This document shows, one piece after another, positions 7,141 to 14,791 of a DNA stretch of 64,000 nucleotides. The notes beneath the pieces are model-generated. The model worked only from the letters and a program-made list of their open reading frames with translations. It had not been told where the DNA came from and searched no databases. The translations under genes and the position numbers were made by a program. This DNA comes from an uncultured Caldilineaceae bacterium (GTDB taxonomy: Bacteria > Chloroflexota > Anaerolineae > Caldilineales > Caldilineaceae). The DNA lies in assembly GCA_958295915.1 (NCBI GenBank), contig OY282381.1, positions 3,618,722 through 3,682,721 on the forward strand, given 5' to 3'. Numbering within the stretch: the first letter of the stretch is position 1; the number at the start of each line of letters is the position of its first letter.

Positions 7141-8082
7141 TTACCCCTTAAGGCCCGTCAAAGCGATGCCGCGCACAAAGTTCTTCTGGAATATCAGAAA
7201 GACGATCAGCGGGGGAATCGAGACCAGTACCGAGCCGGCCATCACGGCCTGATAGTCGGTGCCGCCGAAGCGGTTGGCCATGCGGGCGATGATCAGAGGC
7301 AGCGTCAGCTTCTCTTCATCGTTCAGAATGACCAGAGGCCACAGATAGGCGTTGAACGCGCCCAGAAATACAAAGATGGCCAGAGCGGAGAGAATGGGTT
7401 TGGTCAAGGGTAGGATAATGTTGCGGTAGATGCCGAAATCTCCACTGCCGTCGATCTTGGCTGCGTCATACAGCTCGCGGGGAATGCCGTAGACGAACTG
7501 ACGGCAGAGGAAAACGCCGAATGACGAGAAGATAGACGGCACCCATACGCCCCACAGGCTATTCAGCAGGTTGAGCTCGCGCATGACAATGTACAGCGGA
7601 ATCAGGAGGGTGAGAAAGGGCACCATAGTGGTAGACAGCACGAAATAGAAGAGGTAGTCGCGTCCGGGGAACTCCAGGCGGGCAAAGATAAAGCCGCCCA
7701 TCGATGAGGTGATCAAAACACTGAGGACTGTGCCCGAGGTGACGATAATGCTGTTGACATAGGCGATGGGCAGGTTGGCGCGGGTCGGGTCCATCACCAT
7801 CCGATAGGCGCTCAAGGTCCACTTTTCGGGCAACAGAGAAACAGGCAGGCGCACAATATCGGCGCCGGTCTTAAAGGAGGAAAACAGCAGCCAGAAAAAG
7901 GGGTAGAACATAGCGAAGCTGAACGCCGCCAGAAGTAGAAAGGTCAGCGTCTTCGCCCACCTCCCAGAAATAAACCAACGGCGCCAAGCGGCATTCCGCG
8001 CCGGCAGTCTGCCCGTATCAGCGAAGGTTGCATTGCGCGCCACTGTTGGGCGCGTCTGGTTATCTGGTATCAATGTTCCCAC
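7141..8082 (-). CDS. Sugar ABC transporter permease, MalG/UgpE type
   Basis: The product has 313 residues with about six membrane helices. It is one half of the inner-membrane channel of a CUT1-type sugar importer. The cytoplasmic EAA loop (ELYDAAKIDGSGDFGIYRNI then ILPLTKP) contacts the ATPase, and the C-terminus KNFVRGIALTGLKG is typical of MalG-like subunits. It overlaps the upstream permease by 13 bp, showing translational coupling. Residues about 11-21 (RPTVARNATFA) are encoded by a family B repeat and are absent from normal relatives, so the N-terminal 20-30 residues are acquired. The partner ATPase is not in the operon, as is common for CUT1 systems sharing one MsmK-like ATPase. Confidence 0.9.
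   Translation of the reverse strand: MGTLIPDNQTRPTVARNATFADTGRLPARNAAWRRWFISGRWAKTLTFLLLAAFSFAMFYPFFWLLFSSFKTGADIVRLPVSLLPEKWTLSAYRMVMDPTRANLPIAYVNSIIVTSGTVLSVLITSSMGGFIFARLEFPGRDYLFYFVLSTTMVPFLTLLIPLYIVMRELNLLNSLWGVWVPSIFSSFGVFLCRQFVYGIPRELYDAAKIDGSGDFGIYRNIILPLTKPILSALAIFVFLGAFNAYLWPLVILNDEEKLTLPLIIARMANRFGGTDYQAVMAGSVLVSIPPLIVFLIFQKNFVRGIALTGLKG
8020..8053. repeat. Family B repeat in permease N-terminus
   Basis: GGTTGCATTGCGCGCCACTG then TTGGGCGCGTC is one family B unit. It lies inside the coding sequence of the MalG-type permease and is translated as part of its N-terminus without disturbing the frame. Confidence 0.8.
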
Positions 8083-9050
8083 TCGATCCGCCAGCGACGG
8101 AGTTGAAAGACGGTAGCGCCCAGCAACAGCATAAATATGATCAGCGAAACCGCCGCGCCGTATCCCAGATTCAAGGCGCGAAAGCCCAGCTCATAGGTGT
8201 AGAGCGCCAGCGTGCGCGTGCTGAAGCCCGGACCCGGCATGAGAAAAAATGCCTCGAACATCTGCACCGTTCCGATCACACTGACCACCATCTGGTAAAC
8301 CAATACAGGTCGAATCAGAGGCAGCGTGATGCGAACAAACGACTGCCAAAAGCCGGCCCCATCCAGCCGCGCCGCTTCGAACAGGCTTTCGGGCACATCG
8401 TTGATGCCGGCCAGAAAGAGCACAATGCCCGTCCCCAGATGCGCCCAGATAATCACCAAAGTGATCGCCCACAACGCCTGCTGCGAGCTGGCCAGGAAAG
8501 GCTGTTCCGGCAGACCAACACTGCTGAGCAAAGTGTTGATGGCGCCGCCGGTGGGTCGATACAGCCAGCGCCACAGATATATGGAAACAACCAGCGGCGT
8601 GATCACCGGCAAGTAGTAGAGAGAAAGGTAGATGTTCTGCCATTTGCCAAAAATCTGACTCAGAGCCAGCGCGAACAGCAAGGCAAGGGTCAGGCCGACA
8701 GCGATCTCGACGACGGAGAACAGCACGGTCTTTTGCAAGGCCAGCCAGAAATACTGGTCCGTAAACGCCTTGGCAAAATTGCGCAGCCCCACAAACTTAG
8801 GCGTAGTGATAAAATCCCAGTTCTGGAAGGCCAACCAGATGCCTGTGCCAAATGGGATGATGAAGATGATCGTATAAAAAATCAGGATGGCGGCGGAATA
8901 GATCAAGGCGAAGGGGCTCGCCCGCCGAAACCGCCGCCAGAGGCCATGGCGGCCTCTGGCGGACAGCTGAAGGGTTGAATGCGCCTCTGCTCGAGAGAGA
9001 CGCGGTAGGGCTTGACCACCGACAGCGGACCGCTCTTGCGAATCGTTCAT
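8070..9050 (-). CDS. Sugar ABC transporter permease, MalF/UgpA type
   Basis: The product has 326 residues with about six helices (for example SAAILIFYTIIFIIPFG near residue 55). The EAA loop SLFEAARLDGAGFWQSFVRI then TLPLIRP identifies the MalF-type channel subunit. It is the second gene of the SBP-permease-permease operon, 4 nt after the binding-protein gene. Residues about 15-27 (LPRLSRAEAHSTL) are the translation of a family C hairpin repeat, so this N-terminus too is extended by a repeat. The ATG at 9050 lies upstream of the repeat. Alternative starts inside the first helix region cannot be excluded. Confidence 0.9.
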   Translation of the reverse strand: MNDSQERSAVGGQALPRLSRAEAHSTLQLSARGRHGLWRRFRRASPFALIYSAAILIFYTIIFIIPFGTGIWLAFQNWDFITTPKFVGLRNFAKAFTDQYFWLALQKTVLFSVVEIAVGLTLALLFALALSQIFGKWQNIYLSLYYLPVITPLVVSIYLWRWLYRPTGGAINTLLSSVGLPEQPFLASSQQALWAITLVIIWAHLGTGIVLFLAGINDVPESLFEAARLDGAGFWQSFVRITLPLIRPVLVYQMVVSVIGTVQMFEAFFLMPGPGFSTRTLALYTYELGFRALNLGYGAAVSLIIFMLLLGATVFQLRRWRIEWEH

Positions 9051-9054
9051 CGGG

Positions 9055-10389
9055 TCAGCTTGCCAAACGTTCCCTGGCCTGATCTTCCTGTTCCTGCAGG
9101 TAAGCGTCCATGTTGATCAACGCCTCCTGGATGCTGATCTCCTGACGCATCGCTCGGTCAAACTCGCTGCTGGCCGGACCCTGCTGGGCCACATGATCCT
9201 GAGGATAGCGGGCGGCGGGCCACATGCCTTCCGCCACGCGCTTGGAAATCAGGCCGTACTTGACCTCCCCAATGCCAGGATCGTTGTAGACCCCCTTAGA
9301 GGGAACCACCCCAGAATAGAAATCCAATGCCTGCAGAAGCGCGCCGTTGCTGACGATCAGCAGGGCAAAGTCGATACCGGCATCCAGCTTGTCCGCGTCG
9401 TCCACCAAGCGTCTGGACAGCCCCCAGCCGGCCACATGTTGCGGATACAGGACATATTCGACCGCATTGGCCAACGGCGGCGTGACGATATTATCAGCCG
9501 GCACTTCGGCTACATCGGTCTGCACGCTGGCTGTCCACGCGCCGTCGCCCCAGATCGAGACCAACTGCTGGCTGACAGCTTCAAATTCAGTGGTAAATAG
9601 CTCGAAGTCGCACGTCTTGTGCACCCAATAGAGGTCGTGGATGATCTGGGCCGCCGCCTCGCCCTCATCCGAATTGTGAGACCAGATGCCGCTTGTCCTG
9701 TCAAAGAAATCTCCACCCAGCTGCCAGATAAAAGACCACAACAACTGGTATTGGGAGCTGCGGGGTGAATAGCCGGAATGGGTGACCTTGCCCGCTTCGT
9801 TGGTCTGAGTCAGGGCAACGCCGGCCTCCACCACATCTTCGTAAGTGTCGAAGCCCAGGTAGTCGATCGACAGTTCGTTCAGATGATCTGCATTCACAGT
9901 CATCGCCGCCCCGCGAATGCCCGCCAGCCAAGGCAGATAGTAGATCTTGCCCCCAGGCGCTTCCACAGCCTGGAATGCCGCCGGCCACATCTTTTCTTCC
10001 AGCGCCGCCGCGCCGCCGGCCGCGTCCGTAATATCCAGGAACACGCGGGAGATATCCGTGGCCACCACCCAATCAGTGTACATCATCATCACATCGCCTT
10101 CAGTGCCTGAGGCGATCGATGGCAACATCTTGTTCAACAGATCCCCGTAGCCAATGGCCTGGAGATCGACATTGACATCCGCATGCTCTTTCTCGAATTC
10201 CGGTTTTACCCAGCCCATGATGCGATTGGCGCCGTCCCAATCCTGATACCAGACGACCAGGTCGATCGGTTCCGCCATATCCGCGGCCTCGCCCGACTCA
10301 GTGGCTACCGGGGCGCAGGCAGCCAACATAGTCAGCGCGCCCATGCCGGCGCTCACCTTAAGAAACTGACGACGGCTTGTTTTCTGCAT
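9055..10389 (-). CDS. Sugar ABC transporter substrate-binding lipoprotein
   Basis: The product has 444 residues, is exported and captures the substrate for the two downstream permeases. The start at 10389 is fixed by AGGAGG 5 nt upstream and by the leader MQKTSRRQFLKVSAGMGA followed by the lipobox LAAC. A longer in-frame ORF to 10488 would bury the signal. The RR-Q-F-L-K leader is Tat-like, typical of Chloroflexota binding proteins. Motifs such as WYQDWDGANRIMGWVKPEFE and the later GIWSHNSDEGEAAAQ fit the SBP_bac_1 fold of carbohydrate binders. The substrate cannot be inferred. Confidence 0.9.
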   Translation of the reverse strand: MQKTSRRQFLKVSAGMGALTMLAACAPVATESGEAADMAEPIDLVVWYQDWDGANRIMGWVKPEFEKEHADVNVDLQAIGYGDLLNKMLPSIASGTEGDVMMMYTDWVVATDISRVFLDITDAAGGAAALEEKMWPAAFQAVEAPGGKIYYLPWLAGIRGAAMTVNADHLNELSIDYLGFDTYEDVVEAGVALTQTNEAGKVTHSGYSPRSSQYQLLWSFIWQLGGDFFDRTSGIWSHNSDEGEAAAQIIHDLYWVHKTCDFELFTTEFEAVSQQLVSIWGDGAWTASVQTDVAEVPADNIVTPPLANAVEYVLYPQHVAGWGLSRRLVDDADKLDAGIDFALLIVSNGALLQALDFYSGVVPSKGVYNDPGIGEVKYGLISKRVAEGMWPAARYPQDHVAQQGPASSEFDRAMRQEISIQEALINMDAYLQEQEDQARERLAS

Positions 10390-10493
10390 GATTTCCTCCT
10401 GAAGGGATTGAGAAAGTTGTTTTGCGCGCGCCTGTAGAGCGCGACATCGATTGCGAAAGGAGTCCCAAACGATCAAATAGGGGTACAAAAATC

Positions 10494-10521
10494 AGTATAA
10501 CAGTAAGCAACGGGCTGTCAA
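10494..10521 (-). promoter_or_regulatory. Sigma-70-type promoter of the sugar ABC operon
   Basis: On the minus strand TTGACA (10516-10521) and TATACT (10494-10499) are separated by 16 nt, near consensus. Transcription would start about 95 nt before the SBP start codon. The 5' leader carries a family B hairpin (about 10415-10442). Confidence 0.65.
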
Positions 10522-10640
10522 AACTCCTGTGTCATCATTATACTGTCTGTCCCCACTTGGATTCCCGGCGTTCTTGCTGATAAAATTGTTTTGCGCGCTC
10601 CACAAGAGCGCGCCCGATTTATTTCCCTTACCAGGAAAGG

Positions 10641-10765
10641 GTTGAATGCGCCTCTGCGACCACTGATTTATATGATTTGTATGATTGCGGTGATGCGGTG
10701 ATAACGGCAGTTCATCATCCCCATCACATGAATCCAGCGAATCAAAGGTCCGAAAGAGGCGCGCT
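10641..10765. repeat. Nested repeats: family D element inserted in a family C hairpin
   Basis: GTTGAATGCGCCTCTGC (left half of C) is followed by a 93-bp D element (10658-10750) that begins GACCACTGATTTATATGATT and ends AATCAAAGGTC. The right half of C, CGAAAGAGGCGCGC, then resumes. The intact C element at 18347-18378 shows these halves joined by a single T. D has imperfect terminal inverted repeats (GACC..TGATT at both ends). Confidence 0.8.
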
Positions 10766-10771
10766 AAGTGG

Positions 10772-11983
10772 ATGAATCTCAAACGGCTCAGCGCAGTTTC
10801 ATTCGGCCACATGGCGCTCGATATTCTGAACGCCTCGATCGCCATGATCCTGACTGTGCTGGCGGTTCCCTTCCATCTGACAAACAGCCAAATCGGCCTG
10901 GGCGTGATGGCCTATGCCCTGATGGGCTCTCTCACCCAGCCCTATTTCGGCTGGCTGGCCGATCGGGCCGGCGGACGCTGGCTGGGCGCGATCGGGTTGC
11001 TGTGGACGGCGATCTTCTATTTTGCCGCCACGTTCGCCCAGAGCTATGCAATGCTCATCGCGCTGATGACAGTGGCATCTCTGGGCAGTGGCGCCTTCCA
11101 CCCCCAAGGCGCGATGAACGCCAGCGCCGCCGGTAAACAGCGGGCCTCCACCGCGACCTCCATCTTCTTTCTGTTGGGGCAGATGGGCCTGGCATTCGGC
11201 CCGATGATCACCGGTGTATTGCTGGAAAACATCGGGATGCTCGGCCCGCGCGCTATGGCCATCGCCTCCCTGCCTTTCGTTGTGTGGATGGTAGTGGGCC
11301 TGCGCCGTCCCCTGGAGAACGCCCACCTGAAGGATGCGCCGGCCGAGTCCGGTGGGCAGCCGCCACCCGCTGAGGGACAGAGGCCCAGAGGACGCCCCCG
11401 CTGGCGGATTCTGATGGCGTTTGCTCTGCTGATCGCCTTGCGCTCGACAGTTCAGCAGATATTTTATGGACTGCTACCCAAGTATTTCTCCGATATGGGA
11501 TTCTCGCCATCAGATTTCGGCTTTATGGTCGGCGTCATCAGCGTAGCGATTGCCTTGGGCACGATGACCGGCGGCATTCTGGGCGACCGCTACGATCAGC
11601 CCAAAATCTTGCTGTGGGCGCTCTTTGCCTCGGCGCCCTTCTCCTGGCTGATGCTGGATATTGTGAATGGATGGCCGTTCTATATGTTGGCGTTCGCAGC
11701 CGGGTTCCTGATCGGTGTTCCCCACAGCATTCTGGTGGTGATGGCGCAAGGATTCCTGCCAAAACGACAAGGGCTGGCCAGCGGCGCCGTTCTCGGTTTT
11801 ACCTTTGCCAGCGGCGCAGTTGGCATAGGGCTGGCCGGCTGGATCGCGGATATGTCCAGCCTCTCAGCCGTTATCCACACGATCGCCCTGCTGCCCCTCC
11901 TGGCCGCAGTCTGCGCGTTTTTCATGCGCACGCGCCTGCCGGCCCCGCCGTCTATGGCCCCCGCAGCCGGTTCAGCAGACTGA
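10772..11983 (+). CDS. MFS transporter, fosmidomycin-resistance (Fsr)-like
   Basis: The product has 403 residues and about twelve membrane helices in two halves, with a cytoplasmic linker near residues 180-212 rich in Pro, Arg and Gly (GGQPPPAEGQRPRGRPRW). The motif GSGAFHPQGAM in the fourth helix region is characteristic of Fsr-like drug/proton antiporters, and GWLADRAGGRWLG is the MFS loop 2-3 motif. It is a single gene, divergent from the ABC operon. The start has no clear ribosome site because the upstream sequence is a family C repeat half. The substrate is unknown. Confidence 0.8.
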   Translation: MNLKRLSAVSFGHMALDILNASIAMILTVLAVPFHLTNSQIGLGVMAYALMGSLTQPYFGWLADRAGGRWLGAIGLLWTAIFYFAATFAQSYAMLIALMTVASLGSGAFHPQGAMNASAAGKQRASTATSIFFLLGQMGLAFGPMITGVLLENIGMLGPRAMAIASLPFVVWMVVGLRRPLENAHLKDAPAESGGQPPPAEGQRPRGRPRWRILMAFALLIALRSTVQQIFYGLLPKYFSDMGFSPSDFGFMVGVISVAIALGTMTGGILGDRYDQPKILLWALFASAPFSWLMLDIVNGWPFYMLAFAAGFLIGVPHSILVVMAQGFLPKRQGLASGAVLGFTFASGAVGIGLAGWIADMSSLSAVIHTIALLPLLAAVCAFFMRTRLPAPPSMAPAAGSAD

Positions 11984-12062
11984 ACCGCTAACACCAGTGA
12001 GCAGTGGTCGGTCGCCAGGAAAACCCCAGTAGCCACCGCAGTTTCTGGCCACTAGCCGCCGG

Positions 12063-12962
12063 TCACTGGCCACCGACCAGCGGCCATGCCTCTTCCGTAA
12101 TCTCCGGCCGCACCTCCACTCCGCGCGCCCCCTGAACCAACCGCCCCGTGACCACCTGGCCATCGTGCTGGAAGACGAGCAGAGCGTTCTTTTCCTGAGC
12201 CTGCTGGCGCAAGTGACGTTTGCTTTCGATGCTGCGCATAGGGTAGAGATCGAAGGACGGTACCCATGCCAGCCGATTCAGATGCGCGGCCCAACTGCAC
12301 GTGTCCCCCAGAAAAAGCAGGGATGCGCCGCCGTCCTCCACCCATACCGCCTGAATGCTCTCCGTATGACCCGGCGCCGTCACCGTGCGCACACCGACCG
12401 CCAGTCTCTGATCGCCATCCACAAGGTCCAACCGACCCGATCTACGCAATGGTTCCCAATTCTGGGAGAAATAGGTGCCCCGGGTGCGCTCATTGGGAAA
12501 GGAGGCATCAGCCATCTCAATCCGTTGGATCAGATAACGGGCGTTGGGGAAAGAGGGCACAGCCGCGCTGTCCGCATCCGTGGGATCGACCCAGCGGGTG
12601 CACCCCCCGGCGTGATCGGCATGCAGGTGGGTCATCAGCACGATATCAACATCTTCCGGGCCAAAACCGACCCGACGCAGATCCGCGGCCAGCCGCTGGT
12701 TGCGGTCGTCCATGCCCCAGATCCGCCGCTCCTTGGCCGTGAGTTTGTCCCCCTGACCCGCGTCCACCAGAATCAGCCCAGCCGACGATTGGATGAGCAG
12801 GGAACGCATCTGCACAGGAATGCGATTCTTTTCGTCCGGACGAATCACCCGCTCCCACAGAACGCGGGGCACGAGACCGAAAAAGCCGCCGCCATCAACC
12901 AACTGGCGACCATCACTGACGATGTGACAGGGAATGGAACCGATCTGTAGTGAGTAAGGCAT
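12063..12962 (-). CDS. MBL-fold metallohydrolase, lactonase-like
   Basis: The product has 299 residues. The zinc-binding motif THLHADHAGG (about 111-120), a later APGHTESIQ histidine, LFLGDT and the distal QHDG histidine give the full metallo-beta-lactamase ligand set. The gapped arrangement LVDAGQGDKL upstream fits the AHL-lactonase-like branch (AttM/AiiA style), but hydrolysis of other lactones or esters is equally possible. The start at 12962 (MPYSLQIGSIPCHIV) matches relatives. The longer upstream frame would include a family B repeat. It faces the MFS gene convergently. Confidence 0.8.
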   Translation of the reverse strand: MPYSLQIGSIPCHIVSDGRQLVDGGGFFGLVPRVLWERVIRPDEKNRIPVQMRSLLIQSSAGLILVDAGQGDKLTAKERRIWGMDDRNQRLAADLRRVGFGPEDVDIVLMTHLHADHAGGCTRWVDPTDADSAAVPSFPNARYLIQRIEMADASFPNERTRGTYFSQNWEPLRRSGRLDLVDGDQRLAVGVRTVTAPGHTESIQAVWVEDGGASLLFLGDTCSWAAHLNRLAWVPSFDLYPMRSIESKRHLRQQAQEKNALLVFQHDGQVVTGRLVQGARGVEVRPEITEEAWPLVGGQ

Positions 12963-13318
12963 AGTCCGCGTACGCTTGTTTTGCGCGCTACTGTGGAGCG
13001 CGATGTAAAAAGGCCGATGAACCAATCATTGTGGAGTATAGCACGGCTCGCCCCGTTCAACACACTTCCCACGCGGCATCCACAGTAGGAACTCCTTTGC
13101 GTCTCCGCGTCTTGGCGACATTGCGTTCCTTTTCAAAGTAGCTATACTGGATTCAGCCGGCTACGCAATACGCAAGCGGATGCCCTCAAATCTGGGAGCC
13201 CCCTCGGTATCGGGGCGTACAGAGGCTCTTTCAGCCGTTCTATCATCCTGTTTATCCTTCCATCCTGATACGCCTGATTCAGATGACTTGACAGGCAAGG
13301 CCACTCCTCCGCATACTT
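12963..13318. other. Intergenic region with repeat fragments
   Basis: This is the divergent spacer between the lactonase-like gene and the HAD gene. It contains a family B hairpin (about 12976-13004, TTTTGCGCGCTACTGTGGAG), a decayed family A right end (about 13093-13130), and at 13146-13173 a motif (ACTGGATTCAGC and GGCTACGCAATACG) that recurs at 31459-31487. A TCATCCTG..ATCCTTCCATCCTG tract at 13250-13270 resembles the detritus of the AGGAT-type repeat seen after the Eco57I-like gene. No gene is supported. Confidence 0.5.
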
Positions 13319-14173
13319 ATGACTATGATAGACAGGCGGCGCAGTGACGGAAACCCTTCCATGTCGGACAGTTCCTTGTGTCTGAGCGATCCATTCTTCG
13401 CCAGCATGCCCGCGCATATACGCCCCCGCCAGTTGGTGCAAGGGCTGATCTTCGACTTCGATAATACACTTGCTCAGCTCAACCGCTCCCTTGATGAGCT
13501 GATGAACGCAGGCGCGCAGACAGCAGTTGCCTACATGCGCTCCACAGGCATGACCGACCTGCCCGACGATTTCTGGGAACATCTGGTCGAAGCCCGCCGC
13601 TTTGCCCAGACCAAATCCGACGATGAGCAAGAGGAACACACCGCCGACGACACCCTCAGCTTTCTGTTGCAGTTCTTCAACTACCCCGCCTCGCGCATGG
13701 ATGCAGACGTTTTGCGCCAGGCCGTGGATCTCTTCTACGCGCCGGAAATGACCGCTTGGGAGCCGCTGCCCGGCGCAATCGATCTGTTGCAGCATCTACG
13801 CGCCGAGGGCTACCCCATCGCCGTCATCGCCAACTATCCCATCGACCGCGTCTTCCAGCGCATCATAGATTACATCTGCCTGCGCCCCTATTTGGATGTC
13901 TGTCTGAGCAGCGCGGCCGTGGAGTGGCGCAAGCCCGAGAAAGATATCTACAATACCGTCCTGACGCGCTGGGATGCCGAACCCTATGAACTGATCTGCG
14001 TCGGCGACAGCCTCAAGCACGATATCGCCGGTGGGCAGGCGATTGGCGCGCTCACCGTCCACTGCCGCATGATTCCCCTGGCGGAGGATCAACGCCTCGT
14101 GGATAGCGTGCAGCCGGACGCGGTGATCCAAGACCTGGCGGAACTGCCCGCTATGATTCAGGCGTGGTGTTGA
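13319..14173 (+). CDS. HAD-family hydrolase (phosphatase-like)
   Basis: The product has 284 residues. HAD motif I is DFDNTL (about residue 45), motif II lies in VIANYPI, motif III Lys in WRKPEKDIY, and motif IV in CVGDSLKHDI. The helical insertion between motif I and II marks subfamily IA, usually small-metabolite phosphatases. The start is uncertain: ATG at 13319, 13361 or 13409 are possible, and none has a good ribosome site. The Nudix gene follows 22 nt downstream, so the two are probably co-transcribed. Confidence 0.8.
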   Translation: MTMIDRRRSDGNPSMSDSSLCLSDPFFASMPAHIRPRQLVQGLIFDFDNTLAQLNRSLDELMNAGAQTAVAYMRSTGMTDLPDDFWEHLVEARRFAQTKSDDEQEEHTADDTLSFLLQFFNYPASRMDADVLRQAVDLFYAPEMTAWEPLPGAIDLLQHLRAEGYPIAVIANYPIDRVFQRIIDYICLRPYLDVCLSSAAVEWRKPEKDIYNTVLTRWDAEPYELICVGDSLKHDIAGGQAIGALTVHCRMIPLAEDQRLVDSVQPDAVIQDLAELPAMIQAWC

Positions 14174-14195
14174 GCCCAAGGAGCGACGAATTTCA

Positions 14196-14717
14196 GTGAA
14201 TTCGACCTTTCCTGTGACGCTCAGTCGCGAGTATCCGCCCGCGCCCTTGGTGGCGGTGGCCGCTGTCGTGCTCGACGACGCCGGCCACATTCTGATGGTG
14301 GAGCGGGGACGCCCGCCGGCCAAAGGGCTATGGGGGCTGCCCGGCGGCCTATTGGATCTGGGTGAAGCCGTGCGCAACGGGGTCGCCCGGGAGGTATGGG
14401 AAGAGACCGGCGCCGAGATCGAAATCGTCGAACTGCTAGACCTTTTCGAGCCTATCGAACGAGACGCAGCCGGACGCATTCTCTATCATTATGTGGTGAT
14501 CGATTTTTGGGCGCATTTCCGCGGCGGCACAGTCGCGCCGGCCGATGACGCGGCCGCTGTGACCTGGGTACCCATCGAAACGCTGGACGCCCTGCCGATG
14601 GAAGAAGCCACGCAGCGCATGATTCGTAAAGCCCACGCCCGCTGGCGACAGACTTCAGAAAGATATGCCAGCAGTCATAGCTCGTGCCCCGCCCCTTACG
14701 GAATGCCTGATCCGTGA
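14196..14717 (+). CDS. Nudix hydrolase
   Basis: The product has 173 residues and a GTG start, with AAGGAG about 12 nt upstream. The Nudix box GGLLDLGEAVRNGVAREVWE then ETGAEI matches GX5EX7REUXEEXGU completely, so it should hydrolyse a nucleoside diphosphate linked to another moiety, using Mg2+. The sequence upstream of the box (VERGRPPAKGLWGLP) suits ADP-ribose or NADH pyrophosphatase-like members, but specificity cannot be told. The last 30 residues are poorly conserved in appearance and may be extended. Confidence 0.85.
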   Translation: MNSTFPVTLSREYPPAPLVAVAAVVLDDAGHILMVERGRPPAKGLWGLPGGLLDLGEAVRNGVAREVWEETGAEIEIVELLDLFEPIERDAAGRILYHYVVIDFWAHFRGGTVAPADDAAAVTWVPIETLDALPMEEATQRMIRKAHARWRQTSERYASSHSSCPAPYGMPDP

Positions 14718-14791
14718 TACAATAAACGATACCTTTGCCGACCAAAACCCAACCCAGGAAAGATGCAGGAAACCCTTGCCGCCCGATACCC

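Larger units (their letters stand above)
10390..10771. other. Repeat-packed intergenic region between divergent genes
   Basis: This 382-bp spacer holds the SBP promoter, two family B hairpins (about 10415-10442, TTTTGCGCGCGCCTGTAGAG; about 10586-10616, GTTTTGCGCGCTCCACAAG), and a family C element split by a family D element (10641-10765). Almost no base between 10570 and 10771 is free of repeats. The right half of the C element runs to within a few bases of the MFS start codon. Confidence 0.7.

Noticed and set aside
14735..14791. ATG 14735 as recD2 start
   Set aside because: The added residues (MPTKTQPRKDAGNPC) have no counterpart in the family as far as known. 14792 places the conserved LRGVIER near the start.
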